Positions 46,815-55,366 of a stretch of 64,000 bases of DNA are shown one piece after another. This stretch comes from Leptolyngbya iicbica LK (lineage in GTDB: Bacteria; Cyanobacteriota; Cyanobacteriia; Phormidesmidales; Phormidesmidaceae), in the NCBI RefSeq assembly GCF_004212215.1, contig NZ_QVFV01000001.1, positions 334,740-398,739 of the forward strand, in the 5' to 3' direction. The position numbers and the translations under genes were made by a program. Under the pieces are notes generated by a model that saw only the letters and a list, made by a program, of their open reading frames with translations, was not told the origin of the DNA and did no database searches. How positions within the stretch are numbered: the stretch's first letter is position 1; the number at the start of each line of letters is the position of its first letter.

Positions 46815-47579
46815 ATGCCTGACTCTCAGATTGCGATCGCCTTTAACCAACTCCGCAAAAGCTATGGTCCCTTAGAAGTGCTGAAAGGGCTCAGTGGCGA
46901 AATTTATTCTGGGCAAGTGGTGGCCATTATTGGGCCGTCAGGCTGTGGCAAAAGCACGTTGCTGCGATGCTTCAACCGCTTAGAAACCATTAACGGTGGC
47001 ACTCTGACGGTAAATGGCATGGACCTATCCAACCCTAATTTGTCCCGCAAACAGCTGCAACGGCTGCGGGCACAGGTGGGCATGGTGTTCCAGCAGTTCA
47101 ACTTGTTTCCGCACCTGACCGTACTGGAAAACTTGACCCTGGCACCGCAAAAGGTCCTGGGCAAACCCAAAAACGACAGTCGAGAACTGGCCAGCCACTT
47201 TCTGAGCAAAGTCGGCTTGGTGGCTAAGGGCAACTCCTATCCTGACCAACTCTCAGGCGGACAAAAACAACGGGTCGCGATCGCCCGTGCCCTCTGCATG
47301 TCGCCTGACATCATTTTGTTTGATGAGCCGACGAGCGCCCTTGACCCTGAGCTCGTGGGCGAGGTGCTAGATGTCATGAAGCAACTCGCCGAAGAAGGCA
47401 TGACCATGGCCATCGTTACCCATGAGATGCAGTTTGCTCGGGACGTCGCCGATCGGGTTATCTTCCTCAATCAGGGCTTAATTGAAGAAGATGGCAAAGC
47501 CTACGACGTGATCACCAATCCCCAGAGCGATCGCCTCAAATCGTTCCTGAGCCGCATGCAGCTCGCTGGTGTCGTTTAG
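46815..47579 (+). CDS. Polar amino-acid ABC transporter ATP-binding protein
   Basis: A 254-residue ATPase. Walker A is GPSGCGKST, the Q-loop region is [18 protein letters not shown], the signature is [15 protein letters not shown], and Walker B is [14 protein letters not shown] followed by the switch His in VTHEM. It matches the GlnQ/HisP type. The ATG at 46,815 is preferred over an in-frame upstream start at 46,749, which would run into the inverted repeat. It is paired divergently with the SBP gene. The permease must be encoded elsewhere. Confidence 0.95.
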   Translation: MPDSQIAIAFNQLRKSYGPLEVLKGLSGEIYSGQVVAIIGPSGCGKSTLLRCFNRLETINGGTLTVNGMDLSNPNLSRKQLQRLRAQVGMVFQQFNLFPHLTVLENLTLAPQKVLGKPKNDSRELASHFLSKVGLVAKGNSYPDQLSGGQKQRVAIARALCMSPDIILFDEPTSALDPELVGEVLDVMKQLAEEGMTMAIVTHEMQFARDVADRVIFLNQGLIEEDGKAYDVITNPQSDRLKSFLSRMQLAGVV

Positions 47580-47601
47580 CCTCTCCACTCCCTTGCCCCA
47601 A

Positions 47602-47645
47602 ATCAAAAACGGCGTCACTTAGAATCCAGTGACGCCGTTTTTGAT
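47602..47645. terminator. Bidirectional terminator
   Basis: A perfect 18-base stem, ATCAAAAACGGCGTCACT (47,602-47,619) and AGTGACGCCGTTTTTGAT (47,628-47,645), with an 8-base loop and A/T runs on both outer sides. It separates the convergent ATPase and Ycf66 genes and can serve both. Confidence 0.9.
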
Positions 47646-47713
47646 TCAATACACCGAGGGGCTGAGTTACATCAGAGTTTCAAAGTAGCTGCCTGCCTCA
47701 AAAACTCGGTGAG

Positions 47714-48637
47714 TTAATATTGTCGGCTGCCGTAATCGGCAGGGGGCTGACCAGCTTCATCGTTGGGATAATTATTCACCGGGCGATAGTCAACATAACT
47801 GTCGTCCCCGCCATTCCCAGCAGCGGCATCGCTAGACTCTGGTGATGAATGACTGCTGTACCCCCCAGACCCCACATAATTATCTTCGCTGGCGGCTGAA
47901 TAACCAGACCCAGCAGCATTCCTGCCATAGCTATCAGCGCCGTAATTACCGCCGTTAGCCGAGTAGCCCCCCGAATTTGCAGCATAACCGCTAGCTGACT
48001 CATCCCATCCGCGCGCAGGTGGCATGTCATACCGACCCGCGCCCGGTTTAGACCGACGGCGAAGGCGATCGCTACTCGGGTTCAAACGCTCCACCGGGCG
48101 ATCGTTCGGCGGCATGGAGCGATCGCCATACCCACCAGGACTAGCCCCGTAGCGATCGTCATATCCCTCGTCATAATATCCTGACCTGCGCGGCGGCTCA
48201 TCCCGACCGCCAATCATCCGGCGGTCTTCCGGAAAGCGTGGGCGATATGGCCCTTCATTATCCAACTCAGCCCGCACGTTCATGCGGGGGCTGCTGCCCC
48301 GATAATCTTGCGGGGGGCGACTGGGCCGGTAGTAGTCATCGCGACCACCACCCGCTGGCTGCGGAGCATAGCGATCTTCCCTGGGGGTCCGGGCGTTCAC
48401 ACTTTGAATCGTGACGGTAATCAACATACCCGCCATAATCAACTGCTGAAACGAAGCCAGCAGCTCCATGTTGAGGTGCCCTAACAAAAACACCCCGGAA
48501 ATCAACCAGAGAACTGCATAGACCTTGTCCGAGTCTCGCCCGTAGCCAGGTTTGAGCCTGTCTACAAAAAACAGGGCAACCCCGCCAAGAATCAGAACAA
48601 TGCCGATGAGAAGGGGAACTGGTGTACCGAAATTCAC
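47714..48637 (-). CDS. ycf66: Ycf66 family protein
   Basis: A 307-residue protein. The first 80 residues carry three hydrophobic helices (MNFGTPVPLLIGIVLILGG, VYAVLWLISGVFLLGHL, QLIMAGMLITVTIQSV), matching the Ycf66 domain conserved in cyanobacteria and some plastids. The remaining 220 residues are low complexity, rich in Gly, Tyr, Arg, Pro, Ser and Asp, and probably disordered. Function of Ycf66 is not established. The gene ends near the bidirectional terminator shared with the ABC ATPase gene. Confidence 0.82.
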   Translation of the reverse strand: MNFGTPVPLLIGIVLILGGVALFFVDRLKPGYGRDSDKVYAVLWLISGVFLLGHLNMELLASFQQLIMAGMLITVTIQSVNARTPREDRYAPQPAGGGRDDYYRPSRPPQDYRGSSPRMNVRAELDNEGPYRPRFPEDRRMIGGRDEPPRRSGYYDEGYDDRYGASPGGYGDRSMPPNDRPVERLNPSSDRLRRRSKPGAGRYDMPPARGWDESASGYAANSGGYSANGGNYGADSYGRNAAGSGYSAASEDNYVGSGGYSSHSSPESSDAAAGNGGDDSYVDYRPVNNYPNDEAGQPPADYGSRQY

Positions 48638-49035
48638 AGGGGATTCCTCTCAGGATGAAGACGCAACATTGATAGACTTGGCCAATTCTTTCAAAGGTAC
48701 CCATCTCAAGGCAGCCTGTCGCTGTCCCCAAGCGGTTAACCTACTGTGGCAAAGCTATTCTAGCGGTTGCCACTATGACCTGTTGCTTGTCACATGCTAA
48801 CGGACTTTAAAGAGCTTTCAAAAAATCTTTTGACTCGTTTTATCCGTTTCAGTTGCGGCAATTGGCTGAGCGTGTCGGCACGGCTAACGACAGGTTGATG
48901 AGTCAAAACAGAGCCACTGTCTTTCATAGGTCTGGTGCCCCATGGCAGTAATGTGCGAGGCGTAATCGGCAAGTATCGAAAAACCTCAACAGCCCATTCA
49001 GTCAGGCGACCACGCCGCAAGAACACAACTTAGCC

Positions 49036-49077
49036 AAACAAAAAGAGCATGCCGGTATCAGGATGCCCTTTTTGTTT
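49036..49077. terminator. Terminator after psbX
   Basis: AAACAAAAAG plus GCAT (49,036-49,050) pairs with ATGC plus CTTTTTGTTT (49,063-49,077), with one mismatch. The A/T arms suit termination in both directions. It lies 49 bases downstream of the psbX stop on the minus strand. Confidence 0.75.
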
Positions 49078-49125
49078 AATCAATTGCTTAACCAGTGTCT
49101 AACCAGGCTGATGCTGGAAACTTAG

Positions 49126-49245
49126 CTACTGGCGCTGAATTTTATCCTTCTGGCTAACAAAGACCAAAAAGGCGGTAGCTGGGATGACCACGATGAGGGT
49201 ACCAGCCAAGAGGCTCAACAAAAAATTAGCAAGAGAGGGTGTCAT
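49126..49245 (-). CDS. psbX: Photosystem II subunit PsbX
   Basis: A 39-residue single-helix subunit of photosystem II, too short to be easily noticed among longer frames. The translation begins [20 protein letters not shown] and ends VSQKDKIQR plus one residue, closely matching cyanobacterial PsbX throughout its length. PsbX sits near cytochrome b559 and affects the QB site. It is flanked by its own terminator and a TACAAT promoter-like box upstream, so it appears to be a single-gene unit between Ycf66 and the cyclase gene. Confidence 0.95.
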   Translation of the reverse strand: MTPSLANFLLSLLAGTLIVVIPATAFLVFVSQKDKIQRQ

Positions 49246-49282
49246 GATTTGCAGAGTATTTTAATAAACCAACTTCCAGAAT

Positions 49283-49288
49283 TGTAAC
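49283..49288 (-). promoter_or_regulatory. Possible psbX promoter -10 box
   Basis: On the minus strand TACAAT lies 38 bases upstream of the psbX start codon, close to the sigma-70 consensus TATAAT. No convincing -35 was found. The rest of the gap to 49,842 shows no gene or repeat. Confidence 0.3.
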
Positions 49289-49842
49289 CTACCCCCTGAC
49301 AGCACAGGCCCAAATCATCGGTGGCAATCCTCAAATCTTAAGACCTGTAGCGGCTTGGCCTTGGCCCCCATGCACAGCCAAAGTGGGCTCAAGGCATTTC
49401 TAGGCGTTCATCAATTTAGATTAGCGATCGCCCTATCCTGAGCAGCCCATTAACTCTCTGTAAAGAAAACATAGGTTGACCTTGGGCTAGTTCACAAATC
49501 CCTTATATGCTGATGCTTTCAGCTATGTTAAAGATTGGTGCGCTTGCGTTCAATGCATTTGCGCTGGTTCAGGGCATCATATGACTACTGTCCACGGTTA
49601 GCCATTGTTCACCGTCACAGAACCAGTCCTTGATGTTCAACCTTATTCAGAAAGTTAGGGCAAAGATAATCAGTCGATTTTAGGTATGGTGCAGCTGGCA
49701 TCGGTTGAGTGGCATGTCATAAATCCAACCATGGAGATTGGTAGTGGGGTTTTGCCAAGGTCTCACCCAGTCGATCAATTTAACAGGCGACACTGCACTA
49801 GGCCACAGAATAAATCAATAGATTGGCAGGGATAGAGCAGTT

Positions 49843-51369
49843 TTGAATCAGCAGGCGGAGTTTTCTGACACCAGAGACGACTTTCTTCCGGTAGGCCAAG
49901 ATTGCCTGCTACTAATGTATCGTGACCAGCTTACCAAAACCGCTCTACAACAAGTATTGGATGCTCACTATCGCTTGGAGTTTAGCCAAGACACGGCGAT
50001 CTCCCTGGATTTATTGAAGTCCTATGAAGTGGCCCTAATTCTGATTGAGAGTAGTCTCTTTGTCGAGATGGGCCAGGACTTTTGTCAACAAATCAGAGCT
50101 CAGCGCTGGAGCCGTGATCTCCCCATTATTGTGGTAGGCGATCGCGACCCGCAGCTAGTGGCGACCGCCTTTGCGGCCGGAGCGCAAGATTATCTCAGTC
50201 TGCCACTACTGGCGGCAGAAGCGATCGCCCGCTTGCAGGCGCGACTAAGTGACTACCATCGCAGACAGCAGTTGAGCCAGCAAAACCGCCTGCTGCTAGC
50301 CGAAGTACGCGAACGCAAACAAGCCGAAGAAGCGCTGCAACAAGCCGAAATCAAATACCGCCGCATTTTTGAAAATGCAACCGAGGGAATTTTTCAAACC
50401 AGTCGCGAGGGCCGCTACATCAGCGTCAATCCGGCCCTGGCCGAAATTTATGGCTATGCCTCACCTGAAGAATTGATGCAAACCATCACCGATGTCGGCA
50501 AGGAGTTATACGTCGAACCACAACGGCGGGCTGAACTCGTGGTCTATCTTGAACAGTTCGACCAAATTGAAGGCTCAGAATCAGAGGTTTATCGCCAAGA
50601 CGGCAGCAAGATTTGGATTAGCGAAACAATTCGCAAGGTTTATGACGAGGCGGGCAACTTTCAGTACTACGAGGGCATCGTTCACGACATTACTGAACAG
50701 CGGCAGATGGAAATGGAACTGCGGCAGCAGCGACAACAAGCTGATCGCCTCCTGGGCAACATCTTGCCTTATCAAATTGCCAATCGGCTAAAGATGGGGC
50801 CAAAGTCGATTGCCGAAAATTACGATTCAGTCACCGTTTTGTTTGCCGATTTGGTGCAGTTCACCGCGGCTTCCGGTGAGATGGAAGCCCACAAATTAGT
50901 CAAACTGCTGAACGAAATCTTCTCGGCGTTTGATCGCTTAGCAGAGAAATACGGATTGGAGAAGATTAAAACGATTGGGGATGCCTACATGGCTGCAGCG
51001 GGCTTACCCACTCCCCGCGCCGATCATGTAGATGCCGTGGCCTCCATGGCCCTAGAGATGCAAGCAGCAATTCAGCACTTTCATCGTCCCGATGGTCAGC
51101 CGTTTCAACTCCGCATTGGCATCAGCACGGGTCCTGTCATTGCGGGCGTGATTGGGGTGCGCAAGTTTGCCTATGACCTCTGGGGCGATACGGTCAACCT
51201 GGCGAGCCGCATGGAAAGCACTGGCATTCCGGGCAAAATTCAAGTCACGGCGGAAGTCTACGAACGGCTTCATCACCTTTACAACTTAGAACCTCGGGGA
51301 GCCGTCTTTGTCAAAGGGCGCGGCAATATGGAAAGTTACTGGTTGCTCAGTCGCAAACGGGCGCTGTAG
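49843..51369 (+). CDS. Adenylate cyclase with degenerate receiver and PAS domains
   Basis: A 508-residue soluble signalling protein. Residues about 20-135 are a receiver fold, but the phosphoacceptor region reads LILIESSLF instead of the usual Asp, and the conserved Lys is lost in AQDYLSLPL. A coiled linker precedes a PAS/PAC domain (about 170-290). The C-terminal class III cyclase has VLFADLVQF and IKTIGDAYMAA (metal Asp residues), and pairs EKIKTIG Lys with YDLWGDTVNLA Asp, which specify ATP rather than GTP. The start is TTG at 49,843. The product should make cAMP in response to a PAS signal. Confidence 0.88.
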   Translation: MNQQAEFSDTRDDFLPVGQDCLLLMYRDQLTKTALQQVLDAHYRLEFSQDTAISLDLLKSYEVALILIESSLFVEMGQDFCQQIRAQRWSRDLPIIVVGDRDPQLVATAFAAGAQDYLSLPLLAAEAIARLQARLSDYHRRQQLSQQNRLLLAEVRERKQAEEALQQAEIKYRRIFENATEGIFQTSREGRYISVNPALAEIYGYASPEELMQTITDVGKELYVEPQRRAELVVYLEQFDQIEGSESEVYRQDGSKIWISETIRKVYDEAGNFQYYEGIVHDITEQRQMEMELRQQRQQADRLLGNILPYQIANRLKMGPKSIAENYDSVTVLFADLVQFTAASGEMEAHKLVKLLNEIFSAFDRLAEKYGLEKIKTIGDAYMAAAGLPTPRADHVDAVASMALEMQAAIQHFHRPDGQPFQLRIGISTGPVIAGVIGVRKFAYDLWGDTVNLASRMESTGIPGKIQVTAEVYERLHHLYNLEPRGAVFVKGRGNMESYWLLSRKRAL

Positions 51370-51416
51370 CGATCGCCCCTGGCATACTGAGAAAGCACTG
51401 TATTGCTGCCTGGCCC

Positions 51417-52511
51417 ATGACCGCGCTCTCTCCTACGCTTCAGCAAAAGCTGGCCACCCCGTTGCACATTGGGGCGATCGCCGTCCACAGCCGCGTTTTG
51501 CAGTCGCCCCTCTCAGGCGTTACCGACAAAGTATTTCGGCAACTCGTCCGGCGGTATGCGCCGAGCTCGATGATGTATACCGAAATGGTGCACGCGCCCA
51601 GCGTTTGCCACGTAGACACGCTGCCCAAAATCATGGAAGTCGATCCCGACGAGCATCCCATCAGCATTCAACTGTTTGACTGTCGTCCCGATTTTCTCGC
51701 GGATGCGGCCCGCAAAGCCGTCGCCGAAGGGGCCGACACCATCGACATCAACATGGGCTGCCCGGTGAACAAAATCACCCGCAAAGGCGGGGGGTCATCC
51801 CTCCTGAAAGATCCCGACATGGCGGTCAAAATTACTCGCACGGTGGTGGAGGCAGTGAATGTGCCCGTAACCGTCAAGACGCGCATTGGCTGGGACGACG
51901 ACCACATCAACGCGATCGAGTTTGCTCGTCGCTTAGAGGATGTCGGCATCGATATGCTGACCCTGCATGGCCGCACCCGCGCCCAGGGCTACACAGGCAC
52001 CGCCCGCTGGGAATGGATTGGTCGCGTCAAAGAGGCGCTCGCGATTCCCGTGATTGCCAATGGCGACATCGACTCGGTGGAAGCAGCCGTGCGGTGTTTA
52101 GAAATGACCCACGCGGATGGCGTCATGTGCTCGCGCGGCACTTTGGGCTATCCGTTTTTGGTCGGCGATATTGACTACTTTTTGAAAACCGGCGATCGCC
52201 TCCCGTCGCCCACGGTGATTGATCGCTTGCTTTGCGCGCAAGAACATTTGCGACTGATTGCTGCCTACAAAGGCTATCGCGGCATTTGTCAGGCCCGTAA
52301 ACACATGACCTGGTATGTCAAGGGCTTTGCGGGAGCGGCCGACCTGCGGGAAGCTCTGTGTCGCATTGAGTCAGTCGCCGATGGTGAAACCTTGCTACAG
52401 GGGGCGATCGCGGGGTTGCAGGCCCAGGGCGAAACCGCCTGTCGTTGGATGTCGCCGCTGCCGTCCACAACCCCAGCCGTGAGACATACCCCATTACCGA
52501 TCACTAGATAG
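51417..52511 (+). CDS. dus: tRNA-dihydrouridine synthase
   Basis: A 364-residue FMN enzyme that reduces uridine to dihydrouridine in tRNA. Family blocks: SPLSGVTDKVFRQL, IDINMGCPVNKITRKGGGSSL with catalytic Cys, TVKTRIGWDDDHINA, LTLHGRTRAQGYTG and VIANGDIDS. It is of the DusB/NifR3 type by layout. It begins 47 bases after the cyclase gene and has a terminator 3 bases after its stop, so it may be co-transcribed with the cyclase. Confidence 0.94.
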   Translation: MTALSPTLQQKLATPLHIGAIAVHSRVLQSPLSGVTDKVFRQLVRRYAPSSMMYTEMVHAPSVCHVDTLPKIMEVDPDEHPISIQLFDCRPDFLADAARKAVAEGADTIDINMGCPVNKITRKGGGSSLLKDPDMAVKITRTVVEAVNVPVTVKTRIGWDDDHINAIEFARRLEDVGIDMLTLHGRTRAQGYTGTARWEWIGRVKEALAIPVIANGDIDSVEAAVRCLEMTHADGVMCSRGTLGYPFLVGDIDYFLKTGDRLPSPTVIDRLLCAQEHLRLIAAYKGYRGICQARKHMTWYVKGFAGAADLREALCRIESVADGETLLQGAIAGLQAQGETACRWMSPLPSTTPAVRHTPLPITR

Positions 52512-52513
52512 TA

Positions 52514-52545
52514 CGGAAATATACCCATGAAATTTCCGATTTTTG
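52514..52545 (+). terminator. Terminator after dus
   Basis: CGGAAAT (52,514-52,520) and ATTTCCG (52,532-52,538) form a perfect 7-bp stem with an 11-base loop, followed by ATTTTT. It starts three bases after the dus stop. Confidence 0.75.
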
Positions 52546-52632
52546 GCTAGGATAGTAAGCACTACTGCCTCGCACAGATGATCTATCGGGTCAGGCGAAC
52601 GCTGAGGTGATCATTTTATTCATCAAGTTTTC

Positions 52633-53289
52633 ATGACTTCCTACGCAACATCCACCGCTAGAGCCGATATGGGAGAGTTACGCCGCCTACGCAGTCTATT
52701 ACCACCAGAGCTTCAAAGTTGGGTGACAGTCGAAGCGGCGACCGATGTGACGCCTCCGCTGATCACCAGTGAGGAGTTGGGCAAAGACCAGGTTGAAATT
52801 CAAATTGATCTGGCCAAGTGGGAAAACTTTGCCCTCGACCAGCGCAATCTCCTGTTCTGGCATCAAGTCGGTCATGTCCAAAATGACACCATTCCTCGGG
52901 ATGGCTGGGAAATGGCAGCCCTGGCAATTGGTCTCGGTGGTGCCATCGGTGAGCTGTGGGTACAAGATGGTTTGTTATTGATGCTGGCCTTGGCGCTCTG
53001 TAGTTTTTCCGGTTGGCGGTTGTATAAGCGCAACAATCCGATCAAGGCGGTCGAAGAGGCCATTGATGCCGACGAACGAGCGATCGCGATCGCCACGCGG
53101 TTTGGCTATACCCTACCCAACGCTTACAAAAGTCTTGGCAGTGCGCTCAAAACCTTGATCGAGCAAACGCCGAAAAAGCGCAAGCGAGATCAATACATCA
53201 AGCGATTAGATGCGCTGAAGAAAAGTGCCGCCAAAGCGAAAGAGCGTGCTCGTGGAGGTGCAACACCGGACACTCGCCCTGCTTATTAA
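52633..53289 (+). CDS. DUF3318 family membrane protein
   Basis: A 218-residue protein of a conserved cyanobacterial family. The first 80 residues are soluble (LRRLRSLLPPELQSWVTVEA), two hydrophobic helices lie at about 95-135, followed by NPIKAVEEAIDADERAIAIATR and a basic tail (KKRKRDQYIKRLDALKKSAAKAK). No catalytic motif is visible and no function is known to me. It is bounded by a terminator on each side and seems to be transcribed alone. Confidence 0.75.
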   Translation: MTSYATSTARADMGELRRLRSLLPPELQSWVTVEAATDVTPPLITSEELGKDQVEIQIDLAKWENFALDQRNLLFWHQVGHVQNDTIPRDGWEMAALAIGLGGAIGELWVQDGLLLMLALALCSFSGWRLYKRNNPIKAVEEAIDADERAIAIATRFGYTLPNAYKSLGSALKTLIEQTPKKRKRDQYIKRLDALKKSAAKAKERARGGATPDTRPAY

Positions 53290-53320
53290 GATCAATCTTG
53301 AAAGAACACCATTCATGGGA

Positions 53321-53351
53321 AAGGAAGCTGCAGTTGGGGCTTCCTTTTTTA
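53321..53351 (+). terminator. Terminator after the DUF3318 gene
   Basis: AAGGAAGC (53,321-53,328) and GCTTCCTT (53,339-53,346) form a perfect 8-bp stem followed by TTTTT. Confidence 0.85.
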
Positions 53352-53562
53352 TTAAGCCGGTTTTTATTGAGTGGTTTTAGCCTGTACAGTGCCTTACTTT
53401 AGTCAGTAGCCACTTCAAAATCTGTCTGTTTCTAAGGTTTCGAGCCCCTCTATTCCGGCAACATTGCTATCTGAGCACCACCGATAAAGCGATCGATTAG
53501 CTTGCTAAGCGCTAGTCTTACAGGGACAAGAGCTCCGATCAGCCCCTTTCTGAGGATTTAAC

Positions 53563-53745
53563 ATGCCCCCCCATGAGGTTCGCCCCTGGCGCCTTGCTGC
53601 TTTATTCATCGGCGTTTTTATGCTGACTGCTTACATGCCTCATCCCAACCTGGGTGCATCGCTGCCAGATGCCATCGGGGCATGGCTTAAAGGGGGTGCG
53701 GCGACGGCAGACACTCCCACCGAGGTGGCTTATCCAGACTCTTGA
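53563..53745 (+). CDS. Small single-span membrane or exported protein
   Basis: A 60-residue product (MPPHEVRPWRLAALFIGVF...) with one hydrophobic stretch at residues 11-25 that could be an anchor or signal peptide, then a short polar tail. GAGG lies about 8 bases before the ATG. No family recognised. It is tail to tail with the amidase gene. Confidence 0.5.
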   Translation: MPPHEVRPWRLAALFIGVFMLTAYMPHPNLGASLPDAIGAWLKGGAATADTPTEVAYPDS

Positions 53746-53856
53746 TCAGGGGCGCTTGTCGCGCCCCGTAGCTGCTAGACACAGATATCCACGGCTAGCA
53801 GTTTTTTGAGGACTGGGAGTAAGTTTTCATCTGCTCACAATCCTATTCTCAGACCC

Positions 53857-54672
53857 CTAGCCTGGGCGATTGGGATACCGTCGTAGCAAGGTAAAAAAGC
53901 GATTGTAATCAAACGAGCGGGGATCTTGGCGACTACCCGACTGATCCACAGCCTTGTGGGTAGTGATGCGATTATCTGGAATACTGCTCTGCGCCAATAG
54001 CCAGGCCAAAGATTCATACTGGGCTGAGGTGTAGCCGCTGTGAGTGGGGCCATTGCCGCGACCATCGCCTGGCGTTTCGAGAGAGACGTGGTAAGCGAAA
54101 TTATTGACCGAAGACGGAAAGGCCGGGTTAGTGGTCACCGATTCTGGGCCGTTGGGGCCGTTAAAAACGGAATTCCCAGCACCATAAGCGCGTTTTTCGG
54201 GCGGCACGATGTAGTAAATAGTGCCGTCGCGTCCAATCAGGGTGTGATAGCTGACCTGATCGTTGTCATTGGGGTGATAAGTCTGAAACAGGTTGATGGC
54301 GCTTTGGGCTGATCCTACCGTTTCATGCATCACGGCAATGAATTGATTACGAATCGGACGGCCATAGGCATCAGTGCTGTAGCGATCGCCATAGTTGGAA
54401 GGATCGGCAAGCTGAATCACCTGACGCGGCTGATAGTTGGGGGCGGTTTGGGCCACCACGTTTTCGGCGGGGACAAAATCAAGAGGACTGTCGACGTTGC
54501 CCAGAGTCGTGGGCACCATGGCAACGACCGCTGACTCAGCTAGTTCTGGCAAGCCGGAGACAGACTCGATCGCTTGAGGATGGGGCGATCGCGGCCACAA
54601 CAGTAACAGCATCAAGCTCATCAAAATTGCACTCAAGCCCTGCCACCAAAATTTGCGGCTGCGTCTCAGCAT
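53857..54672 (-). CDS. N-acetylmuramoyl-L-alanine amidase (Ami_2 type)
   Basis: A 271-residue envelope enzyme. The N-terminus has a membrane anchor or signal (GLSAILMSLMLLLLWPRS). The AmpD-like amidase domain covers about 95-255: FIAVMHETVGSAQSAI (first zinc His), VSYHTLIGRDGTIYYIV, FAYHVSLETPGDGRG and ITTHKAVDQSGSRQDPR (second His, final Asp region). It probably cleaves the bond between MurNAc and the peptide stem in the periplasm. It stands between the small membrane protein and the YbjN-like gene. Confidence 0.88.
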   Translation of the reverse strand: MLRRSRKFWWQGLSAILMSLMLLLLWPRSPHPQAIESVSGLPELAESAVVAMVPTTLGNVDSPLDFVPAENVVAQTAPNYQPRQVIQLADPSNYGDRYSTDAYGRPIRNQFIAVMHETVGSAQSAINLFQTYHPNDNDQVSYHTLIGRDGTIYYIVPPEKRAYGAGNSVFNGPNGPESVTTNPAFPSSVNNFAYHVSLETPGDGRGNGPTHSGYTSAQYESLAWLLAQSSIPDNRITTHKAVDQSGSRQDPRSFDYNRFFTLLRRYPNRPG

Positions 54673-54794
54673 GACAATTCACTCCCCAGTTGTGTTGCGC
54701 TTGTGGATGGTTATGGTTATAAACCAGCTTGCTGTCAATTTTGCCGAAGACTTTGATAGCGATCGCAGGTTTTACAATTATTTTTCTGCAAAGT

Positions 54795-55244
54795 TTACCA
54801 AGAAGACCAGCGATCGAGCGCCCGTTTGCCGCCCCAACGCGCCACAATTTCATCGTCATAGCTGTCGGCCTTGCTGACGACCGTCGTCACTGAGTACTGC
54901 AGCTCAATTTGATCACAGGTCGAACCCACCAAACTGTGTTCAAAGACGATGTCATTTTCCGAATCGAGAGCAAAACGACCAAAGCGAATATCGTTGTTTT
55001 CTCGGAGCAAATAATAGGAAAGTTCTGGAGTGACCTGGATATCCGTCACCACATAGGAACGGGTTGTAATCAGCGCATCATTATGTTCCCAGGGAATGAC
55101 ACGAGTCGATGCCACGGCTGAGCCAAAATTCACCACAAAAAGGGGTTCGTCATCAAAGAGGACAACGCTGCCGCCAAACAAATGGTGCATCCAGGGGCCA
55201 ATACGCTTGTAGCAGGCTTCTTGAGCGGTTGTCTGAAATTCCAT
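54795..55244 (-). CDS. YbjN/type III chaperone-like fold protein
   Basis: About 149 residues, starting MEFQTTAQEACYKRIGPWMH. An upstream in-frame extension to 55,403 overlaps the divergent GTPase gene and is rejected. Conserved cyanobacterial blocks are FGSAVASTRVIPWE, YYLLRENNDIRFGRFALD, FEHSLVGSTCD and SYDDEIVARWGGKRA. The family resembles YbjN and class I type III secretion chaperones in fold; the role in cyanobacteria is unknown. It diverges from the GTPase gene. Confidence 0.72.
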   Translation of the reverse strand: MEFQTTAQEACYKRIGPWMHHLFGGSVVLFDDEPLFVVNFGSAVASTRVIPWEHNDALITTRSYVVTDIQVTPELSYYLLRENNDIRFGRFALDSENDIVFEHSLVGSTCDQIELQYSVTTVVSKADSYDDEIVARWGGKRALDRWSSW

Positions 55245-55366
55245 TACTACAGATAAATCGATCCTGACCTTTATTTTCGCATCGATAGGTCGCCCTGATC
55301 GGCGGTAAACCGCCGTTAATGTGATTTTTGTATCACAGTATCTTAGAGAAAAATGTCGCGATTTGT

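Noticed and set aside
48790-49026. 78-codon minus-strand frame rich in basic residues
   Set aside because: It lies between the psbX terminator and Ycf66, with no ribosome-binding site or family match.
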